Counted from the first letter of the stretch, positions 36,163 through 44,699 are shown. The stretch is 64,000 nucleotides of DNA from Alphaproteobacteria bacterium (GCA_019240125.1 JAFAYW010000107.1:1-64000); one strand, 5' to 3'. Program-made: numbers and translations. Notes: generated by a model not told the origin, from the letters alone.

Positions 36163-37005
36163 CTACTCCCCCATTTGCGTCAGGGCGCCGCGGCGACGGG
36201 CGTCGCGGAAGGCAAGGAAGAACAGCGCACCTCCGGCCACCAGATAAACAATGTCGAGTACCACCGCTCCGAAGAAATAATCGAAGCGGAAAACGTGTTG
36301 GAACATCACGGCCCGCATCCCCTCGAATACGTGTGTCGAGGGGATGGCCCAGGCGACGGGCTGCAGCCAGCCGGGTAGAGTGGTGATCGGATAATAGACG
36401 CAGCTGAGCGGCGCCAGCGCGAAGATCACCGTCCAGGCAAGGCTTTCGGCTCCCATGCCGTGCCGCAGGATGCCGGCGCAGATCGCCAACCCCAGCGACC
36501 AGCCCATCGCCATCAGCACCACCAGAAACGCTACCAGCGACAGCCCCATGTCGAAGATCGAATAATGGTAAAGCGGGATAGCCAGTAGCGCGGCGGGGAC
36601 GATGCCGATTGTCACCCGGATCACGCTCATCGCCAGCAATGACAGCAGCCATTCGTAGGGCCGCAGCGGGCTGACAAAGAGCTGTCCGAGATTGCGCGCC
36701 CACATCTCCTCGAGAAACGAGATCGACAGGCCAAGCTGGCTGCGGAACAGCAAATCCCACAACATTACCGCCGCCAATAAGACGCCGAAGGCGCGCGCGA
36801 CATAGCTGCTGTTCTGGTAGAGGAACTGGCTCATGAACCCCCAGATCAGCATCTGCAGGGTCGGCCAGTAGAGCAGTTCGAGCGTGCGCGGCCACGAACT
36901 GCGCAGAATATAGAGATAGCGCAGCAGCATCGCCCAAATGCGCGCCGGCGAGAACGGGATCTCGCCCAACCGGCGGATGGTGGCGGTGTCGATACCGGGG
37001 ATCAT
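36163..37005 (-). CDS. ABC-2 type exporter, permease subunit
   Basis: This 280-residue protein starts at the ATG at 37003-37005, overlapping the ATPase stop (ATGA). The frame is open further upstream, but that part reads as ATPase sequence in another frame. About six transmembrane segments are seen. ABC-2 features include RYLYILRSSWPRTLELLYWPTLQ at the N-terminus, SFLEEMWARNLGQLFVSPL (the coupling region), and YYPITTLPGWLQPVAWAIPSTHVFEGMRAV near the end. It pairs with the ATPase encoded just upstream. Such two-gene exporters carry drugs, polysaccharides or lipids; nothing here fixes the substrate. Confidence 0.9.
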   Translation of the reverse strand: MIPGIDTATIRRLGEIPFSPARIWAMLLRYLYILRSSWPRTLELLYWPTLQMLIWGFMSQFLYQNSSYVARAFGVLLAAVMLWDLLFRSQLGLSISFLEEMWARNLGQLFVSPLRPYEWLLSLLAMSVIRVTIGIVPAALLAIPLYHYSIFDMGLSLVAFLVVLMAMGWSLGLAICAGILRHGMGAESLAWTVIFALAPLSCVYYPITTLPGWLQPVAWAIPSTHVFEGMRAVMFQHVFRFDYFFGAVVLDIVYLVAGGALFFLAFRDARRRGALTQMGE

Positions 37006-37757
37006 CAAGACACCGGTTCCAGCTGGGGTTGCGACGCGCGGGCGATCTGCAGGAAAACTTCCTCTAGGTTGGTGCGTCCGTAGCGATCGATCAATTCGTC
37101 GGGGCTGCCGCGATCGACGATCTGCCCGGATTTCATCATCAGCACCTGCGAGCACATTCGCTCGACCTCGGCCATGTTGTGCGACGCCAAGAGGATCGTT
37201 GCGCCGGTGCGGTCGCGGTAGGCTTCGAGATAGCCGCGCACCCAATCGCCGGTGTCCGGGTCGAGCGATGCGGTCGGCTCGTCGAGCAACAGCAGCTCCG
37301 GCTCGTTGAGCAATGCCTTGGCGAGCGCCACGCGGGTTTTCTGACCAGACGACAATTTGCCGGCGGGGCGGTCGAGCAAGGCCTCGATCTGCAGGTCGGC
37401 GGCCAGCCGTTGGATGATCTCGCGTCGCCGTGGCACGCCATAGAGACGCGCGTAGATCTGTAGGTTCTGGCGCACCGTCAGTCGATGCGGCAGGTCTACA
37501 TAGGGCGAGGAGAAATTCATTCGCGGCAGCACGCGATAGCGATGCCGCAAGACATCCTCGCCGAAGATATGGATGGCGCCGGAGGTCGGCAGCAGCAAGC
37601 CCAGCAACATCGATATGGTCGTCGTCTTGCCGGCGCCGTTGCCGCCCAGCAGAGCCGCCGTAACGCCGCGCTCGATGTTGAAACCGAGGTGATCGACCGC
37701 CACGGTTTTACCGTAACGTTTCACCAAGTCTTCGACACGGATGACGGGTTCGCGCAT
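37005..37757 (-). CDS. ABC exporter, ATP-binding subunit
   Basis: This 250-residue protein is counted from the ATG at 37755-37757 (MREPVIRVEDLVKRYGKT). An ATG six codons upstream is possible; the longer open frame would run into the divergent kinase gene. All ABC motifs are present: Walker A GGNGAGKTT, Q-loop region, signature LSSGQKTR, Walker B LLLLDEPTASLD and the H-loop in LASHNM. The end of the gene overlaps the permease start. It is divergent from the redox kinase gene with 96 bases between starts. Confidence 0.93.
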   Translation of the reverse strand: MREPVIRVEDLVKRYGKTVAVDHLGFNIERGVTAALLGGNGAGKTTTISMLLGLLLPTSGAIHIFGEDVLRHRYRVLPRMNFSSPYVDLPHRLTVRQNLQIYARLYGVPRRREIIQRLAADLQIEALLDRPAGKLSSGQKTRVALAKALLNEPELLLLDEPTASLDPDTGDWVRGYLEAYRDRTGATILLASHNMAEVERMCSQVLMMKSGQIVDRGSPDELIDRYGRTNLEEVFLQIARASQPQLEPVS

Positions 37758-37853
37758 CCGCCCTATATGGCCCATTGTGCGCGCAGCGGCCAGAGTAGTG
37801 CCCCCGAGTGATGGCAGGCTGTACACCACCGCAGGGTGCTGGGAGGATGTTGG

Positions 37854-39182
37854 GTGAATTTGGCGAGCCTCGCGGCGCTTCCGGAGCCCCGCCCCGAATT
37901 CGACCGCATCAGCCTGCGCCGGCTCGTGCTGATCCGCTGGGTGGCGATCGTCGGGCAGATCGCGGCGCTGATGGTCGTGCACTTCGCCTTCGATTTCCAC
38001 CTCGCCATGTTCCCGGCCTTTTGGGTGGTGGCCTGTTCGGTCTTTGTGAACCTGGCGATCGGATTGTGGCGTCGAGCCGCGACCCGCCTCGGAGAGAAAG
38101 AAGCCGCGCTGTTTCTCGGCTACGATCTGGTGCAGCTCGGCGTGTTGTTGTTTATCACCGGCGGTCTTGAAAACCCGTTCGCGATCCTGATCGTGGCGCC
38201 GGTCACGATCGCTGCGACCGTTCTGTCATTGCGTCCGGTGATCGCTCTCGCGGTGCTGGCCGTGGTGATCATTTCATTGCTGGCATTGTGGCATATGCCG
38301 TTGCCGTGGCGGACGTTGCCGCTTGAGTTTCCGCCCGAGTTGATCTTTGGCGGATGGACCGCCCTGGTGGTCGCGACGGTGTTCATCGGCGGATACGCAT
38401 GGAGCGTCGCGGCCGAGGCGCGGCGGCTGCGTGACGCTGTGTCTGCGACCCAGCTGGCATTGGCGCGCGAGCAACGGGTGTCGGCGGTGGGCGCGCTCGC
38501 GGCCGCGGCGGCGCACGAGTTGGGCAGTCCGCTCGCCACCATCGCCGTCGTGTCAAAGGAGTTGGTGCACGATCTGCCGAGTGACTCGCCGCATCGCGAG
38601 GATGCCGAGCTTTTGTGGAGCCAGTCCGAACGCTGCCGCGAGATTCTGGCGCAGTTGCAGCATCATCCCGATGAGGAAGGGGCGTCGCCCTATAGCCGAC
38701 TGCCGATCTCCGCGCTGGTCGAGGCGGCGGGCACCCTCTACCACGATGCCGAGGTTCGGCTGATCTTCGCGACAACGGGGGCGGGGGCGCATGACGAGCC
38801 GCTGGTCCGGCGCAGCCCCGAGATCATGCACGGCCTGCACAATCTGGTACAGAACGCGTTGCAATTCGCCCGCCACGAGGTCAGCGTCACGACGCACTGG
38901 GACCCGCGCTCCGTGACCGTCGAGATTGCCGATGACGGACCGGGATTTCCCGCGCATCTGCTCGGCCGGCTCGGCGAACCCTATCTGTCGACGCGCGCCG
39001 GTGTGTCGAACCACATGGGGCTCGGCATCTTTATCGCGCAAAGCCTCCTGGAACGCAGTGGCGCGGATTTGACCTTCGATAATCTTGTTGAGGGCGGCGC
39101 ACACATTGTCATTTCCTGGGACCGTGCCAATTTGGAGGCAGTGACGCGACGGGATGCCGCGGAGGTAGGCGTCGCGCGGTAA
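37854..39182 (+). CDS. regB: redox-sensing histidine kinase, RegB/PrrB/ActS family
   Basis: This 442-residue protein starts at the GTG at 37854, which has GGGAGGA 6 bases upstream; another GTG six codons earlier has no such site. Six hydrophobic segments precede the kinase core. The quinone-linked heptapeptide GGLENPF is at 103-109. The H-box AAAHELGSPLATIA has H221. C261 (SERCREIL) lies exactly 40 residues on, the same distance as RegB H225-C265, the redox-active cysteine. N-box and G-boxes (NLVQNALQF, EIADDGPGF, GLGIFIAQSLLER) are intact. It senses the respiratory redox state and phosphorylates the regulator encoded 15 bases downstream. Confidence 0.93.
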   Translation: MNLASLAALPEPRPEFDRISLRRLVLIRWVAIVGQIAALMVVHFAFDFHLAMFPAFWVVACSVFVNLAIGLWRRAATRLGEKEAALFLGYDLVQLGVLLFITGGLENPFAILIVAPVTIAATVLSLRPVIALAVLAVVIISLLALWHMPLPWRTLPLEFPPELIFGGWTALVVATVFIGGYAWSVAAEARRLRDAVSATQLALAREQRVSAVGALAAAAAHELGSPLATIAVVSKELVHDLPSDSPHREDAELLWSQSERCREILAQLQHHPDEEGASPYSRLPISALVEAAGTLYHDAEVRLIFATTGAGAHDEPLVRRSPEIMHGLHNLVQNALQFARHEVSVTTHWDPRSVTVEIADDGPGFPAHLLGRLGEPYLSTRAGVSNHMGLGIFIAQSLLERSGADLTFDNLVEGGAHIVISWDRANLEAVTRRDAAEVGVAR

Positions 39183-39197
39183 GCAGAGGCAAAAAGA

Positions 39198-39800
39198 ATG
39201 AATGCGATCGATCCATCTCTCCGGCACCCGGCAGCTGAGGCCGAGGCTGCGCCGCTGAAGGGTCTTCCTGAATCGGAACGCACGTTGCTGGTCGTCGACG
39301 ACGATGCGCCGCTATGCCAGCGACTGGCGCGCGCGATGGAGCGGCGTGGTTTTGTCGTGGCGACAGCGGATTGCGTCGCCGCGGGCGTGGCCGCCGCGAC
39401 GGCGCATCCGCCGGCTTTTGCCGTGGTTGATTTGCGGTTGGGCGACGGCAGCGGGCTCGATGTTGTCACGGCGCTGCGCAATGTCCGCCCCGGCAGCCGC
39501 ATTGTCGTGCTGACCGGCTATGGCAACATCGCGACCGCGGTCGCGGCGGTAAAGGCGGGGGCGCTCGATTATCTGCCAAAGCCGGCCGATGCCGATGCGG
39601 TCGAGCGGGCGCTGCTGGCGAAGGAAGGCGCGACACCGGAACCGCCGGAAGATCCTATGTCAGCGGATCGGGTTCGCTGGGAACATATCCAGCGCGTGTT
39701 TGAATTGTGTGATCGGAATGTGTCGGAAACGGCGCGTCGTCTCAAGATGCACCGCCGCACCTTGCAGCGCATCCTAAGCAAGCACGCACCGCGTAACTAG
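39198..39800 (+). CDS. regA: response regulator, RegA/PrrA/ActR family
   Basis: This 200-residue protein has a receiver domain at about 28-140 with acidic pocket D34-D36, phospho-acceptor D78 (VVDLRLGDGSGLD), T106 (VLTGYGNIATA) and K128 (YLPKPADAD). A Fis-type helix-turn-helix spans about 163-197: RVFELCDRNVSETARRLKMHRRTLQRIL, nearly the family consensus. It partners the kinase upstream and would control redox-dependent genes elsewhere. There is a perfect 18-base palindrome (39810-39827) ten bases after the stop. The N-terminus is some 15 residues longer than usual. Confidence 0.94.
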   Translation: MNAIDPSLRHPAAEAEAAPLKGLPESERTLLVVDDDAPLCQRLARAMERRGFVVATADCVAAGVAAATAHPPAFAVVDLRLGDGSGLDVVTALRNVRPGSRIVVLTGYGNIATAVAAVKAGALDYLPKPADADAVERALLAKEGATPEPPEDPMSADRVRWEHIQRVFELCDRNVSETARRLKMHRRTLQRILSKHAPRN

Positions 39801-40190
39801 CCGCCTCTAAGCCGGCGCGCGCCGGCTGGGTTAACGGGTCAACGACTGCTGTTCCGCAATGATGAGTGGGTGCGCCTAATCCCTGCTGCGAGCGGGTGTC
39901 GCGGAAACCCGGCGTTGCGCCGCCTCCCGCCCTGTTTATGATGGGCTGCGGCAGCTTTCTGATCCTGCAGTGACATCCCTTAACGCGATTACCGACAGAC
40001 GCGGCAGACGAGCCATTGTGCAACATTAAGATGCATATGGCTAAACCGGCGACTTCCGGTTCTGTTAAAATTCGTTACAACTTACGATAAACGTATCGAA
40101 GTGTTATTTTAAGTAAACGAGGCAAAATGGGGAAACAAATCCCTTAAAGCTGCTGTTGGTTTGTTGAGTACCGACGAGGGGAAGAGCGAC
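39801..40190. other. 390-base intergenic region, AT-rich right half
   Basis: No gene is recognised. It begins with the perfect palindrome AGCCGGCGC/GCGCCGGCT (39810-39827), possibly a transcript end for the redox pair although no T tract follows. From about 40020 the sequence turns AT-rich, unlike its surroundings, with a small hairpin AACCGG/CCGGTT (40044-40061). The AT-rich part, up to about 40145, is the likely promoter zone of the small protein gene at 40191, but I cannot assign exact -35/-10 boxes. Confidence 0.4.
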
Positions 40191-40625
40191 ATGTCTTTGC
40201 TCGCAACAACCACTTTAGCAGCTTTGCTGGTCGCCAATCCGGGTGCGAGCGATGCGGACCGTATCGCCGCCAGCGGCGGGTTCCTTCTGGGGAACGCGCA
40301 TCGCTGCGGCATCGAGGAGTCGCGGGTGGTGCGGGATGGCGGCATTATTCATGATCTGATCGTCGCGGCGGCAGCGGACAGCAACGAGGCAGACGACGCC
40401 ACGCAGCGTTATGCCACCTTCTTCGTGGTCAGTGCCTATCCCGACCAATCCAAGGAGAAAGTGCTCGCCTCGTGCAAGGTGATCGACGCCCAGTTGCGTG
40501 CGCTCGAACAGCATAAGGTGCCAGAGGCGCAGGCGCAGGCACAGGCACAGGCACAGGCGGAGCCCAAGGCTGCCACAATTGGCGGCGGCGAGCGCACGAG
40601 CTTTCGCACCACCGACGGCGATTGA
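40191..40625 (+). CDS. small hypothetical protein with Gln-Ala repeat tail
   Basis: This 144-residue protein starts at the ATG at 40191, with GAGGGGAAGAG upstream; a TTG ten codons before is also open. The first 20 residues are mildly hydrophobic (MSLLATTTLAALLVANPGAS) and could be a signal peptide. Two cysteines (about 39 and 94) in HRCGIEE and LASCKVIDAQLRAL may form a disulfide. The middle is helical, and the tail has five Q-A pairs encoded by a hexanucleotide repeat. I do not recognise the family. It stands alone behind a long AT-rich region. Confidence 0.65.
   Translation: MSLLATTTLAALLVANPGASDADRIAASGGFLLGNAHRCGIEESRVVRDGGIIHDLIVAAAADSNEADDATQRYATFFVVSAYPDQSKEKVLASCKVIDAQLRALEQHKVPEAQAQAQAQAQAEPKAATIGGGERTSFRTTDGD
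40527..40556 (+). repeat. hexanucleotide repeat, five units
   Basis: Five tandem units GCGCAG, GCGCAG, GCACAG, GCACAG, GCACAG, followed by a degenerate sixth (GCGGAG). They are in frame and encode alternating Ala-Gln. A length change by slippage would add or remove two residues without shifting the frame. Confidence 0.9.
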
Positions 40626-40706
40626 ACCCGATCTGATCGCAAAAGGGGCAACTAGCCCCCAGTAGGCAGCCAGCCCCCAGCAAGCGGCGGCGTATGACGA
40701 CCGTCT

Positions 40707-42482
40707 TTAGGGGCCGGGGGCGCGCCAGGACTCATTGACCCAGCCCGTCTCGTCATAATCGGCCATGCAGCGTTCGGCGAGGCCGACCATCGCATCAAGC
40801 GAACCATTGCGCCGAGCACCGGTCAGCGCCTGAATGCGGATATCTTCGTGATTGCCCGCGTAATTGCGTTCGTAGAGCTCATGTCGACCGCCGAACTCGG
40901 TGCCGATCGCATCCCACAGCAATTTCATGATCTTGATGCGCTCTTTGTAATCAATGCCGTTGGAGCCGCGCACATAGCGCTGCAAAAGCGGGTCGATCTC
41001 GACATTGCTGAAGTCGCGCGACGATGACGGCAGGAAGATCAGCGCCGAGGCCACGATCTTCTCGATGATTTCCTTGATCCGTGAGTATGCATCGGGCGCG
41101 AAGACTCGATAGGCGATCGCCGGCTGTAGGTTGGGCAACAACGCATCGCCAATCCAAGGCTGCGGATTGGTCGCCATGCCGTCCGATAATGACCAGAAGA
41201 GATCGCGCCAGGCGATAATCTCTCCCAGCATTGCCTGATTGCCCCGGAACTCATCGCCACCGGTAGCCCGCAACGCCTTTGCGACCAGGCCGGCGATAAA
41301 GTCGAGCTTTACCGCGTAGCGCGTGCATCCCTGAAAGCAGAAGCCGTTAAGAAAGCCCGAGCGCGGATAAAAGCTGAGGATCTTCTCGGTATCGCGGTGG
41401 ACGAGGACGTTCTCCCAAGGGATCAGTACATTGTCCAAGACAAAGATCGCGTCATTCTCGTCAAATCGCGAAGACAGCGGATAATCAAACGGCGTGCCGA
41501 GCTTTGTCGCAATTTCCTCATAGGAGTTGCGGCAGATCAGCTTCACCCCCGGCGCGTCCATCGGCAGGATGAACATCACGGCCATGTCGGGGTCATTGGT
41601 CGCGGTGGCGGCGTTCTGGCCGAGAAAATTGTAGTGGGTGATCGCCGCCGAGGTGGCAACTACCTTGGCGCCCGACACCACCACGCCGGCATCCGTTTCC
41701 TTCTGGATCGTGACGTAAACGTCCTTTACCTCGTTGGTCGGGCGGCCCCGGTCGACCGGTGGATTGACGATCGCGTGGTTCATGAACAGAACCGATTCCT
41801 GGGCTCGCGTGTACCAGGAGCGGGCATTGCCGGCGAACTGGCCGTAGTATTCGGCGTTGGCGCCCAATGTATTCATCAGCGCCGCCTTGTAATCCGGTGT
41901 ACGACCCATCCAGCCATAGGTCAGGCGGGCCCAGGCCGCGATCGCCTTCTGCTGCGCGATCAGTTCGTCGCGCGACCGCGCCACCCGGAAATAGCGATGC
42001 GTATAGCCGCCGGAGCCGGTGTCGGTCGGGCAGGTCAGCACTTGCTGCTGCGCCGGGTCGTGCAGAGCGTCGTAAAGACGCGCCATTGAACGAACCGAGT
42101 TGCGGAAGGCGGGGTGCATTGTAACATCGCGAACCCGCTCGCCATTGATATAGACACTTCGCCCATCGCGCAGGCTTTCGATGTATTCGGCACCGGTAAA
42201 CGGCCGCCGCGCCGCGCCGATATGCTGCTCGGGCGTCATCCGGGCTCCTCCCAGCTTGTACTTGCGCGTAAAAGGACTGGCCGGTTGTGCGGCCTTGGCA
42301 AGCGCGGCCAGCGTGCTGCGTACTTCCTTGGGGACCGCTGCCTCGCCGCTCAGATATCGGTAGAGACTGGTGCGACCGATCGCCAAGGCCGCCGCCGCCG
42401 CGCTTTTCCAGCGCCGCCCATGCTCCGGCATGAACAGCCGCCGGCACTCGGACACGAAATCAGTGTGTTCCGACTGTTCCAT
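40707..42482 (-). CDS. HpaB-type flavin-dependent aromatic hydroxylase with N-terminal helix-turn-helix segment
   Basis: This 591-residue frame has residues 82-591 belonging to the 4-hydroxyphenylacetate 3-monooxygenase (HpaB) oxygenase family: MTPEQHIGAARRPFTGAEYI, INGERVRDVTMHPAFRN, SVRSMARLYDALHDP, and later PWENVLVHRD, followed by FYPRSGFLN..FQGCTRYAVKLDFIAGL. The family uses FADH2 from a separate reductase. Residues 1-81 are foreign to it: RWKSAAAAALAIGRTSLYRYLSGEAAVPKEV reads as a helix-turn-helix, then a linker. M82 has its own strong site (GGGAGGAG, 5 bases before the ATG at 42237-42239), so a shorter normal hydroxylase could also be made. Which form exists is open. The SDR gene lies upstream on the same strand. 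Confidence 0.85.
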   Translation of the reverse strand: MEQSEHTDFVSECRRLFMPEHGRRWKSAAAAALAIGRTSLYRYLSGEAAVPKEVRSTLAALAKAAQPASPFTRKYKLGGARMTPEQHIGAARRPFTGAEYIESLRDGRSVYINGERVRDVTMHPAFRNSVRSMARLYDALHDPAQQQVLTCPTDTGSGGYTHRYFRVARSRDELIAQQKAIAAWARLTYGWMGRTPDYKAALMNTLGANAEYYGQFAGNARSWYTRAQESVLFMNHAIVNPPVDRGRPTNEVKDVYVTIQKETDAGVVVSGAKVVATSAAITHYNFLGQNAATATNDPDMAVMFILPMDAPGVKLICRNSYEEIATKLGTPFDYPLSSRFDENDAIFVLDNVLIPWENVLVHRDTEKILSFYPRSGFLNGFCFQGCTRYAVKLDFIAGLVAKALRATGGDEFRGNQAMLGEIIAWRDLFWSLSDGMATNPQPWIGDALLPNLQPAIAYRVFAPDAYSRIKEIIEKIVASALIFLPSSSRDFSNVEIDPLLQRYVRGSNGIDYKERIKIMKLLWDAIGTEFGGRHELYERNYAGNHEDIRIQALTGARRNGSLDAMVGLAERCMADYDETGWVNESWRAPGP

Positions 42483-42506
42483 TCCTTATCGGAGCACATG
42501 GAACAG
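42474..42506. promoter_or_regulatory. perfect 9-bp inverted repeat over the start codon of the HTH-hydroxylase gene
   Basis: CTGTTCCAT (42474-42482) and ATGGAACAG (42498-42506) are perfect complements around a 15-base spacer. The left arm is the first three codons of the leftward gene. An extra TGTTCC lies at 42466-42471. The HTH encoded by the gene could bind here to control its own expression. Confidence 0.45.
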
Positions 42507-42577
42507 TTTCTGTCTAGCTGACTCCGCGTGGGCACCAGCCAGACGGGACTCGCTGAAGAGCGAGGCAGATGGTGCGG

Positions 42578-43345
42578 CTATACCGCCATCCAGCCGCCAT
42601 CGACATTATAGGCGGCGCCGGTGACGTAGCTGGCACGATCGGACAGCAGCCAGACGACGAGCTCGGCGATCTCGCCGGGTTGACCCATGCGCTGCAACGG
42701 CGTGTGACCGAGGATCGCTTCACCGCGGCGCTGCATCGCATCCTCGGTCATCTGAGTCTCGATGTAGCCGGGGCACACCGCATTCACGCGGATCTTGGAC
42801 CCGGCATATTCGATCGCCGCCGTCTTGGTAAGCCCCAGTACGCCGTGCTTGGCGGCGACATAGGCTGAAGATGTCGGCAAACCCACCAGCCCCGCAATCG
42901 AGCCGGTATTGACGATCGCGCCGCCGCCGTGCAGCAGCATGTGCTTGATCTCGGCGCGCAGGCACAGCCACACGCCTTTTAGGTTCACCGCGATCATGCG
43001 GTCGAACGCCTCCTCCGGCCAATCCGCGGTTTTCTTGCCGGAGGCATCGACCTGATAGCCGGCGATCCCGGCATTGTTGAAGGCGCAGTCGAGCTGGCCG
43101 AAGGCGCTCAGCGTGTCGAGCACCATCACCCGCACATCCTCTTCGCGGCTGACGTCCCCGGTCAGGGTGATCCCCTGGCCACCGGCGGCGTTGATCTGAG
43201 CCACGGTGTCGCGCGCGGCTGCCGCGTTGAAATCGGCGACGGCGACGCGCGCGCCCTCGCGGATCATGGCGAGCGCGGTGGCGCGGCCGATGCCACCCCC
43301 GCCACCCGTTACCAGGGCCACCTTTCCGTCGAGAATGCCGGGCAT
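42578..43345 (-). CDS. short-chain dehydrogenase/reductase
   Basis: This 255-residue protein starts at the ATG at 43343-43345, with GGAGGG 5 bases upstream; an ATG four codons earlier has only a weak site. It is a classical SDR: NAD(P)-binding TGGGGGIGRA at about 12-21, D36-like acidic residue (VAVADFNAAA) favouring NAD, NNAGIAG, catalytic Ser (NTGSIAGLVG), YVAAKHGVLGLTK (Tyr-x-x-x-Lys), and PGYIETQM. The C-terminus SYVTGAAYNVDGGWMAV is usual. It lies 95 bases upstream of the hydroxylase gene on the same strand, so the two may act in one aromatic degradation route. Substrate unknown. Confidence 0.92.
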   Translation of the reverse strand: MPGILDGKVALVTGGGGGIGRATALAMIREGARVAVADFNAAAARDTVAQINAAGGQGITLTGDVSREEDVRVMVLDTLSAFGQLDCAFNNAGIAGYQVDASGKKTADWPEEAFDRMIAVNLKGVWLCLRAEIKHMLLHGGGAIVNTGSIAGLVGLPTSSAYVAAKHGVLGLTKTAAIEYAGSKIRVNAVCPGYIETQMTEDAMQRRGEAILGHTPLQRMGQPGEIAELVVWLLSDRASYVTGAAYNVDGGWMAV

Positions 43346-43446
43346 GCTTCCCTCCATTCCGCCGCGCTCCGGGGCGCGACCACAGGATAGCGCGATAAGC
43401 GGTTTGACGACACAATGCCGCCAGCCCGCATAAGGATGTTCCTGCG

Positions 43447-44217
43447 ATGACCGAGGACTGGACCAGGATCAGCAACGATCTCGAACGGCTGCTCAAATTG
43501 CGCTCGTTCGTATTCGGCATGAAGCTCTTCGAGCGGCGCGAGGATATGGAGGCGATCCCGCGAATCCGCCGGCCGCAGAACATCCACACCCTTGATCAGG
43601 TGGTCGGGCAGTCGTCGCGCCTCGGCTGGACGATCGGCATCACCGCCGACAATCTGGTCGGTGCGCAGTGCCGCGCGGTGGTCGGGCTTGGCAACGCCAA
43701 GGACCCGTCCTGGCGCAGCGGCAAGCACATGGTCGGCGTGTGGTACAGCACCGAGGAAGACGCAACGGCGCATCAGGCCGCGATGAATTGCGTGCCCGAT
43801 GGACAATTCCAGGCCCTGGCCCTATCGCCGCTATCGAGCGGCCGGCTCGACCCGCCGGATATCGCGCTGTTCTACGCGACCCCCGGCGCGATGATCTATT
43901 TCATCAACGGGCTGCAATGGTCCGGCTACAAGCGGTTTGACTGGAGCATTGTCGGCGAGTCGGCCTGCGCCGACTCTTGGGGCCGCGCATTGAAGACGCG
44001 CGAACCAAGCCTTTCGATCCCCTGCTTTGCCGAACGGCGTTATGGCGGGGTGCTCGATGACGAGATGCTGATGGCGTTGCCGCCCAGTTATTTGCCGAAG
44101 GCGATTGCCGGCATGGAGGCGCTGTCGAAAAACGGACTGCGCTATCCCTTCCCGCAATATGGCATCCAGCAGGATGTCCGCGCCGGAATGGCCGCCAGCT
44201 ACCCCGGCCGTGGCTGA
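43447..44217 (+). CDS. DUF169 family protein
   Basis: This 256-residue protein has the hallmarks of DUF169: a leading LERLLKLRSFVFGMKLFE..EDMEAIPRIRRP segment, a region with GQSSRLGWTIGITADNL..AQCRAVVGLG, YFATPGAMIYFINGLQWSGYKRF-like core, and IPCFAERRYGGVLDDEMLMALP near the C-terminus. The family is widespread and uncharacterised. A cysteine in AQCRAVVG is conserved in many members. It is divergent from the SDR gene and followed 15 bases later by the small membrane protein. No function is assigned. Confidence 0.85.
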   Translation: MTEDWTRISNDLERLLKLRSFVFGMKLFERREDMEAIPRIRRPQNIHTLDQVVGQSSRLGWTIGITADNLVGAQCRAVVGLGNAKDPSWRSGKHMVGVWYSTEEDATAHQAAMNCVPDGQFQALALSPLSSGRLDPPDIALFYATPGAMIYFINGLQWSGYKRFDWSIVGESACADSWGRALKTREPSLSIPCFAERRYGGVLDDEMLMALPPSYLPKAIAGMEALSKNGLRYPFPQYGIQQDVRAGMAASYPGRG

Positions 44218-44232
44218 TCTGAGTGCCTCACT

Positions 44233-44694
44233 GTGAAGCGCTTATTGACCATTCTTGGTGGGATTTTTGTCGCTCTCATTCTTATCGTCGGTGCGCTCGT
44301 CGCCTTTTTGGCGTTCAGGGGCAGTGCGTTAGACGAAGAAAGTCATGCCTTCGCCGACGCTTCCATTCAGGGCATCGCGAAAGACTGGGATGTCGGACAG
44401 CTTGAAGCCCGTGCAAGCCCAGAGTTTCGGAGCGCGGCAAATGACGCCGATCTTCAGAAGCTTTTTGGAATGTTCCGAAAGCTAGGCAGCCTGAAGCAGT
44501 ATAAAGGCTCTAAGGGGGAGGCCACAATGTCCGCGACTACGCAGCAAGGCGCCAGTATTACCGCGCACTATGTCGCGAATGCTGAATTCGAGGCGGGACC
44601 TGCCTCGATCGAACTCAATTTGATTAAGCATCAGGAGGCCTGGGAGATACTCGGCATACGCGTCAACTCCAAAGCCTTATTGCCAGCCGATTGA
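44233..44694 (+). CDS. small membrane-anchored hypothetical protein
   Basis: This 153-residue protein has a GTG start (MKRLLTILGGIFVALILIVG). It has one N-terminal transmembrane helix (about 4-29) and a soluble domain outside. The repeated pattern WDVGQLEARASPEFRS..DLQKLFGMFRKLGSLKQYKG, then A-T-M-S..GASITAHYVANAEFEAGPASIELNLIKHQEAWEILGIRV, resembles small periplasmic domains of DUF4019/DUF4864 type, but I cannot place it firmly. Its base composition is visibly less GC-rich than that of its neighbours, a hint of different origin. The hydrolase gene begins 5 bases after its stop. Confidence 0.6.
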   Translation: MKRLLTILGGIFVALILIVGALVAFLAFRGSALDEESHAFADASIQGIAKDWDVGQLEARASPEFRSAANDADLQKLFGMFRKLGSLKQYKGSKGEATMSATTQQGASITAHYVANAEFEAGPASIELNLIKHQEAWEILGIRVNSKALLPAD

Positions 44695-44699
44695 TCCAG

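Noticed and set aside
42466..42479. Possible alphaproteobacterial LexA (SOS) box before the hydroxylase gene
   Set aside because: The two GTTC blocks are separated by 5 bases, while the known box needs 7 (GTTC-N7-GTTC).
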